64,000 nt of DNA from positions 1 through 64,000 of the forward strand of contig DAOUPV010000001.1 in NCBI GenBank assembly GCA_030625965.1, in the 5' to 3' direction. Numbering within the stretch: position 1 is the stretch's first letter; each line of letters starts with the position of its first letter. Under the pieces are notes generated by a model that saw only the letters and a list, made by a program, of their open reading frames with translations, did not search any database and was not told where the DNA came from. Shown one piece after another: positions 59,893-64,000 of the stretch. A program made the translations under genes and the position numbers. Origin of the DNA: Clostridia bacterium. Lineage in GTDB: Bacteria > Bacillota > TC1 > UBA5767.

Positions 59893-61047
59893 ATGATGAA
59901 GAATAAGAGCAAGGACAAAAAAAGGGGTAAGAGTAAGAAATTGCGTTGGTTGCTATTGCTAGTAGTGGTGCTGGGTGTTGCTGCCTCAGTGGTCTATTCC
60001 CTGCAACCGTCCGAAGTGCTGGGGATTCAGGTCATGCAGGCTGATATCGAGGAGAGCATCGAGATTGACGGTTACGTAGCCTTGGAAGAAGAGATTACCA
60101 TCTACAGTCCCAATGCTGGTTACATACGCAATCTGGAAGCCAAGGAAGGCGCGGACGTGCTGATGGCGGATTTCTTGCTTAGCGTTGAGGACTCAGGTAT
60201 CAACCTGGGGGCCAGGACGCTGGATGCTTCGCTGGCGGAAGCCAAGTCCATGCTGTCCCTGGCGGCCAACGACAATAGCTACGCACGTGACGCCTATCAG
60301 AAGCAGAAAGCGCTCTATGAAGCTGGCGCTGCGTCTGAAGCCGCCTACCAGGCAGCACTAAATGCTTATCGGGCATCTGGCAGTGCTTACAATGCTGCTG
60401 TTGCCAGAGTCAATCAGATCCAGTTGCAGCGAGATGAGGCGGTCAGTACCGAGGAGAAGCAGGATGTGACCTCGCCACTGGCCGGAAGGATTCTGGGTGT
60501 GCACGTGCAGGAAGAAGCCTATGTAGGTCCTGGCAGTCCCTTGGTCTGGATCGGCAATCTGGAGACCCGGATCATAGAGGCCAGCGTGCTGGTGGATGAT
60601 ATGGATGATTTGGACCAGAACGACCCGGTGACACTGTCGGCCAATTACCTGACAGAGGACATTAGCGGTAGCATCAAGTGGATTTCCCCACTGGCGGAGA
60701 CAGCGTTCTCCACCCTGGGAGTGGAACAGAAAAGGGTGCCTTTGAAGATCGCTTTCGATCTGTCACAGGAGATCCTGCAACCTGGATATAGCCTAGATTG
60801 CACCATACGGACCACCAGTAGCGAGAACACCATGGTGTTGGACCGCAAGGCGGTCTTTAGTCACAATGGAGACGACTACGTCTTCTTGATTCAAGACGGA
60901 ATGCTTGAGAAGCGTGAGGTCCGCTTAGGTCTGGAGGACTTGGATCAGGTAGAAATTCTAGAAGGACTGAGTACCGGAGATTGGGTGGTTGCCGCACCTG
61001 GTGTCGACATGGAAGATGGCATGAAAGTGAAGAGGATTGAAGAATAA
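59893..61047 (+). CDS. efflux periplasmic-adaptor (HlyD/MFP) protein
   Basis: A 384-residue protein. Residues 1-17 are very basic, 18-38 form the membrane anchor, and the barrel-sandwich hybrid domain follows (IEIDGYVALEEEITIYSPNAGYI near 56-78). An alanine-rich helical hairpin spans about 105-185 (KALYEAGAASEAAYQAALNAYRASGS-like), then SPLAGRILGVHVQEE near 195, a beta barrel and a membrane-proximal domain. In a Gram-positive it would bridge the ABC permease and the cell wall. It starts two bases after the permease stop. Confidence 0.9.
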   Translation: MMKNKSKDKKRGKSKKLRWLLLLVVVLGVAASVVYSLQPSEVLGIQVMQADIEESIEIDGYVALEEEITIYSPNAGYIRNLEAKEGADVLMADFLLSVEDSGINLGARTLDASLAEAKSMLSLAANDNSYARDAYQKQKALYEAGAASEAAYQAALNAYRASGSAYNAAVARVNQIQLQRDEAVSTEEKQDVTSPLAGRILGVHVQEEAYVGPGSPLVWIGNLETRIIEASVLVDDMDDLDQNDPVTLSANYLTEDISGSIKWISPLAETAFSTLGVEQKRVPLKIAFDLSQEILQPGYSLDCTIRTTSSENTMVLDRKAVFSHNGDDYVFLIQDGMLEKREVRLGLEDLDQVEILEGLSTGDWVVAAPGVDMEDGMKVKRIEE

Positions 61048-61049
61048 TA

Positions 61050-62150
61050 ATGGACAACATGGGATTCATATTGGATAACATCCGGAACGTATTTACAGTG
61101 ACATTTCTGGTCGAGACGGTCATCGCGACTGTTGTACTACTAGCCTTTCTGGTGGTCAACCGATTCCTGAAAGGGAGAATCATCTCCATTTCCAGAAGAC
61201 TAATCACCAAAACAAAAATCACCTGGGATGATAAGTTGCTTGATGCCATGGAGGAGCCATTGGGGTTCCTTCTCAAGGCGCTGGGTACCTATTTCTTCCT
61301 GGTGCTCTTTCCGCCGACCAGCGGATTTGAGAGCTTCTGGATGAACATGCTAAGAAGCATACTGATCATAAGTCTGGCCCGGGTAGCTAGCCGTATGGCG
61401 GGTGATTTTGCAGATATGCTGCTGAACAGCCTGAAGGACAAGCAGGCCAACCAAACTATTCGTCCGCTGACCATCCGGACCTTCCAGGCGCTGGCTTATG
61501 CTTTGGCCGTCTTGATGATTGCCCAGGAATGGGGCTACGATGTCAAGGGCTTCCTAGCCGGACTCGGGTTGATCGGTTTCGCGGTAGCCATGGGTGCACA
61601 GGATACCATCACCAACATGCTTTCGGGATTGTTCCTGATTGCCGACAAGACCATTAGTGTCGGAGACTGGGTGTCTAACGACCAGATCGAAGGAACTGTT
61701 GAGGAGATGAGCTTTAGGACGACCAAAATCCGCACCTTCGAGCAGTCCCTGATCACGGTACCGAACTCACTGTTGGCCAACAATCCTGTCACCAATTACA
61801 CACAGCGCGGGATGCGCCGCATCAGGTTCACCCTGGGTGTAATGTACAAGACCAGTGCCGATCAGTTGGATGTGGTAATCAGGAATATCGATACCATGCT
61901 GAGAGAACATCCCCAGGTAGTCAGCGATACCGTCTATGTCCATTTCTCAACCTTCAACGACTCTAGCCTGGACATTGTGGTCTACTGTTTTACCGATGCC
62001 ATGGGTTATGGGCTGTATATGAAGGTCAAGGAGGAAATCAACTTCAAGATTATGAACATCCTGGAGAAGGAATCCGTTTCCGCGGCTTTCCCGTCCACTT
62101 CGATCTATATCGAGGATGCAGGAGAACTGACAAAGGAAAAACTGGCGTAA
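61050..62150 (+). CDS. MscS-family mechanosensitive channel
   Basis: A 366-residue membrane protein. Hydrophobic segments lie near 15-37, 72-92, 102-122, 143-165 and the pore helix near 168-200 (GLGLIGFAVAMGAQDTITNMLSGLF with its Gly/Ala ridge). The cytoplasmic beta domain shows VGDWVSNDQIEGTVEEMSFRTTKIRTFEQSLITVPNSLL-type sequence, of which V-G-D-W-V and V-P-N-S are hallmarks. It relieves turgor after osmotic downshock. It starts two bases after the adaptor gene. Confidence 0.93.
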   Translation: MDNMGFILDNIRNVFTVTFLVETVIATVVLLAFLVVNRFLKGRIISISRRLITKTKITWDDKLLDAMEEPLGFLLKALGTYFFLVLFPPTSGFESFWMNMLRSILIISLARVASRMAGDFADMLLNSLKDKQANQTIRPLTIRTFQALAYALAVLMIAQEWGYDVKGFLAGLGLIGFAVAMGAQDTITNMLSGLFLIADKTISVGDWVSNDQIEGTVEEMSFRTTKIRTFEQSLITVPNSLLANNPVTNYTQRGMRRIRFTLGVMYKTSADQLDVVIRNIDTMLREHPQVVSDTVYVHFSTFNDSSLDIVVYCFTDAMGYGLYMKVKEEINFKIMNILEKESVSAAFPSTSIYIEDAGELTKEKLA

Positions 62151-62192
62151 CCGGAAATTGAGAACCCTGGTTCTGTAAAAATGATGAAGAAG

Positions 62193-62224
62193 GATGTTCA
62201 GCTAAACGGCTGAACATCTTTTTT
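62193..62224 (+). terminator. terminator after the MscS gene
   Basis: GATGTTCAGC-TAAACG-GCTGAACATC followed by six T residues. Confidence 0.93.
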
Positions 62225-62236
62225 GATGAGTTAAAT

Positions 62237-62266
62237 TTGACATAATTGGACAATATTAGATATAAT
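62237..62266 (+). promoter_or_regulatory. strong promoter of the c-di-GMP riboswitch leader
   Basis: TTGACA (62237-62242), an 18-base spacer and TATAAT (62261-62266), both perfect consensus. Start is expected near 62273, about 16 bases before the first aptamer. The A+T content rises sharply from here on. Confidence 0.85.
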
Positions 62267-62288
62267 TTGAATATATAAGTAAAGGATT

Positions 62289-62395
62289 GCTTTTCAGCGA
62301 TAAAGGCAAACCCGTCGAAAGGCGGGGGCGCAAAGCCATTGGGCCTACGTACCGTAAGGTATAGGGCAGCCGGTTGCCGAAGGGGAAGCTTTTTT
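62289..62395 (+). ncRNA. cyclic di-GMP-I (GEMM) riboswitch
   Basis: The aptamer core AGGCAAACC-n-CGAAAG-n-GGGGGCGCAAAGCC-n-GGGCCTA is at 62304-62346, followed by the P3 arm with TACC/GGTA and the GGGCAGCCGGTTGCCGA receptor end. The TCGAAAG tetraloop and GCGCAAAGCC are invariant landmarks of class I. A P1 stem can be drawn between GCTTTTC (62289-62295) and GGGGAAGC (62382-62389), directly followed by six T residues, so the P1 helix could itself serve as a terminator when the ligand is bound. Any such OFF behaviour is inference. Confidence 0.92.
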
Positions 62396-62548
62396 GATGC
62401 AAAAATATCACATGTTACTTTTTTGCGATTGGCATTCAAGGTGGACCAGATCTGTCAGTCGAGTAAAGATACAGAAATACCGGTTATCTACATTATTAAT
62501 TCAGAGAGGGGTGAGAGTAAGAGACAACTATAGTCAATTGTGAAGTTG

Positions 62549-62622
62549 ATTGAGGGAATGATGAAGCATGTCTTGTATATGGGCACTTGAGGTATGTGGA
62601 GTTAGTAGTGCAACCGACCTTT
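62549..62622 (+). ncRNA. cyclic di-GMP-II riboswitch, copy 1
   Basis: GATGAAGC, then GGGCACTT and TTAGTAGTGCAACCGACC match the class II consensus as I know it from the clostridial structure. P2 is CATGTCTT (62565-62572) with GAGGTATG (62588-62595), all eight positions pairable with wobbles. P1 is GAGG with CCTT. It differs from copy 2 in the P2 strands while keeping pairing, which is evidence of selection. Its 3' strand CCTTTCT can also pair with AGAAGG, the P1 5' strand of copy 2. Confidence 0.9.
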
Positions 62623-62629
62623 CTTTTAT

Positions 62630-62705
62630 GAGAAGGGGAGCGATGAAATGTATCTTTTAATTGGGCACTTTAGATACATGGAGCTAGTAGTGCAACCGAC
62701 CTTTC
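62630..62705 (+). ncRNA. cyclic di-GMP-II riboswitch, copy 2
   Basis: GATGAAATG, GGGCACTT and CTAGTAGTGCAACCGACC define the class II aptamer. P2 is ATGTATC with GATACAT, a perfect seven-base helix different in sequence from copy 1. P1 is AGAAGG with CCTTTCT. The same CCTTTCTT (62699-62706) is perfectly complementary to AAGAAAGG (62721-62728), the ribosome site of the next gene, so ligand binding should free the ribosome site (translational ON switch; inference). Confidence 0.92.
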
Positions 62706-62738
62706 TTTGAACATGAGTTTGAAGAAAGGAGAATAAAA

Positions 62739-63673
62739 ATGAATATGAAAAATATGACAACAAGATTGCGACAATTTTTGTCAATCGTCGTATCGCATAT
62801 TTTTGTTCTCGGTACATATTGGCCCGCAATGGCCTCAGATAGTTTGAATGCGATTACTCCGATCTCTGATTCAGTTAAAGAAACAAATACGAATCAGTAC
62901 GGTCATTCAGTATGAAAATAGAGAGAATCTCTATATCCGGTTTATTTCTGCATTGCCGGAAGGTCTTTTGAATAGAATCGTTTCAGAACCGGGAAAGAAT
63001 AGCGAAGTGTTGGGTGCAGGGAATCAAGCTATATCTGTGTACGGATGTTTCAACGGTGGTTGATTACTGAGAAGGCAGATCCCTGAACTCAAGATCCGGA
63101 CGGAGGTGGCAATCGAAAACCTGATGGTGGCGACCGTACATGTAATCCAGGAGGTGGTGACGGTACGCGGAATCCTGATGGTGGAGATACGCAGAATCCA
63201 GACGGCGTTGATGGATCACAGAATCCCGACAGTGGTGACGGATTGCAGAATCCTGATAGTAGTGGCAGAATGCAACATCCCGATGGTGATGGGCCGCAGA
63301 ATCCGGACGATGGCAGCTATGGTACGCTGAAATCGACGGTGGCGATGGCACCCAGAACCTTGACGGATGTGCGGGCACTCTGGACCACGATATGGATTGT
63401 AGCATTCGGAACCCTGATTGTGGCACATGGATGAAGAATCCCAATTGTGGCAATGGAACGCAGAATCCTGATGGCGGTGATGGAACGCGGAATCCTGATG
63501 GTGGTAATGGGACGCAGAATAGAGCTGGAATGCAGAAATCCGGCGGCTGCGGTGGCATCCAGAACCCTGAAGACTAACTACACGGCGTTACTCAGAATCT
63601 TGATGGCGGCGAGGGTTTTCAGAGCCCTGACGGTGGCGGTGGCATCCTGAGCCAAGATGAGGAAAACGAATAG
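62739..63673 (+). pseudogene. secreted Asn-Pro-Asp-Gly repeat protein, broken by frameshifts and a stop
   Basis: An AAAGGAG site leads to ATG 62739 and a clear signal peptide (basic start, hydrophobic LSIVVSHIFVLGTYW, cleavage after AMA near residue 32). The frame stops at 62913 after 58 codons. The +1 frame then carries TVIQYENRENLYIRF up to a stop near 63061. The original frame resumes from about 63090 with repeats built on DG-x-QNPDGG; near 63330 the repeats shift frame again and run to a TAA at 63575, beyond which the same frame continues (VTQNLDGGEGFQSPDGG, then SQDEENE) to TAG 63671. So at least three frame changes and one stop separate pieces of one gene. It would have encoded a c-di-GMP-controlled surface or secreted protein. 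Confidence 0.75.
63090..63640 (+). repeat. tandem degenerate repeats encoding (G)DGTQNPDG
   Basis: About a dozen copies of a unit of roughly 24-33 bases, e.g. GGTGACGGTACGCGGAATCC and its variants, recur across this stretch. Unit length varies (8-12 codons), and some units have lost codons or single bases, which explains the frame changes. Confidence 0.8.
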
Positions 63674-64000
63674 AAATAATAACACCTGGAAGAGACAGAA
63701 GAGCTGAAAAGGAAAATAATTTTATAGTTGTAATTATGGAGGAAGAGCCAGCACTGGCTGTTCCTGAATCTGAAATGGATGACGAGCTCCCCCCTGTACA
63801 AGAACCAAGGCTTTACCATATACAGGGGTGGCTCACGAAGGACTGACAGGTTTTTAATGTCAGTCGGTACGCATTGTGTAAGAAAAAATATATGCTGATG
63901 TTGGATAACCTGTATAAATAAAAGCAAGCAAGCAAGTGAAAAGGTGGAAGACAGAGAACGTTGTGAAAATCCATGACGTTCTATGTCTTCCTTTTTCTAT
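63674..64000 (+). other. 327-base tail with stacked hairpins and no supported gene
   Basis: Three hairpins follow one another: AGCCAG/CTGGCT with outer GGAA/TTCC (63741-63764), GAGC...CCCCTGTA with TACAGGGG...GCTC (63784-63834), and GACTGACA/TGTCAGTC (63841-63865). A short frame, 63736-63846, reads MEEEPALAVPESEMDDELPP and on, acidic and proline-rich like the linker before a cell-wall anchor, but it has no ribosome site. It may be the decayed 3' end of the secreted-protein gene or an unrelated structured RNA. Confidence 0.45.
63946..63996 (+). terminator. long terminator hairpin at the right edge
   Basis: GGAAGACA-g-AGAACGT pairs with ACGTTCT-a-TGTCTTCC around a 14-base loop and is followed by five T residues. 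It probably closes the transcript begun at the riboswitch promoter. Confidence 0.88.

Noticed and set aside
62848..63063. Independent 71-codon gene after the signal-peptide ORF
   Set aside because: It has no ribosome site of its own and its second half continues the secreted protein in a shifted frame, so it is treated as part of one pseudogene.
63619..63927. Minus-strand frame of 102 codons at the right end
   Set aside because: It runs through the hairpins and the decayed repeat end, is rich in Phe/Ser runs from A-rich DNA, and has no ribosome site.

Overview
The window reads as a chromosomal segment of a strictly anaerobic, amino-acid-fermenting member of the Clostridia (Firmicutes). The evidence is the Bacillus/Clostridium-type tmk-holB-ricT-yabA-trmN6-rsmI-metG-tatD gene string, strong AGGAGG ribosome sites, glutamate fermentation through 3-methylaspartate, a selenocysteine formate dehydrogenase, and a cyclic-di-GMP riboswitch leader. 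Base composition is roughly balanced. An Acidaminobacter-like glutamate fermenter would fit, but the species cannot be named from this sequence alone.

Layout. 0-1.1 kb: cut-off ISL3-type transposase, a small membrane protein, and an empty stretch. 1.1-13.1 kb: PLP aminotransferase, EamA transporter, then the conserved housekeeping string from a YaaO-type decarboxylase through tatD. 13.3-15.3 kb: orphan gcvH, DUF1667 protein, convergent cation/proton antiporter. 15.5-19.5 kb: fdhA with an in-frame UGA (Sec) followed by a fused iron-sulfur/flavin electron-transfer protein. 19.6-22.7 kb: a Card1/Can2-like CARF nuclease without any CRISPR array, and an IS4-type element inserted in the loop of the terminator shared by its neighbours. 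22.7-24.9 kb: PadR / HAAS / DUF4097 / PspC envelope-stress cassette. 25.2-33.8 kb: GntR regulator and the glutamate mutase - methylaspartase - citramalate (citrate-type) lyase operon. 34.0 kb: tRNA-Sec (selC). 34.1-36.3 kb: MocR regulator and ECF S-component with two matching palindromic operators between them. 36.3-46.3 kb: mixed metabolic genes, ending in selD, itself a selenoprotein gene. 46.3-49.3 kb: short Tad-pilus-like group. 49.3-54.9 kb: PutP symporter, a four-gene flavin/iron-sulfur amino acid dehydrogenase complex and its GntR regulator. 55-62.2 kb: htpG, ABC export system with adaptor, MscS channel. 62.2-64 kb: a long leader carrying one class I and two tandem class II c-di-GMP riboswitches in front of a secreted repeat-protein gene that is broken by frameshifts and a stop.

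How it works together. Glutamate would be converted by glutamate mutase, methylaspartase, a mesaconase not present here, and the three-subunit lyase into acetate and pyruvate. Reducing equivalents and formate can be handled by the selenium-dependent formate dehydrogenase, whose selenium supply depends on selC and selD, both in the window; selA and selB are elsewhere. PutP and the flavin dehydrogenase complex suggest a second amino-acid route (proline, hydroxyproline or a D-amino acid). The right-hand end is the most unusual: a stacked c-di-GMP control region whose target gene appears to have decayed.
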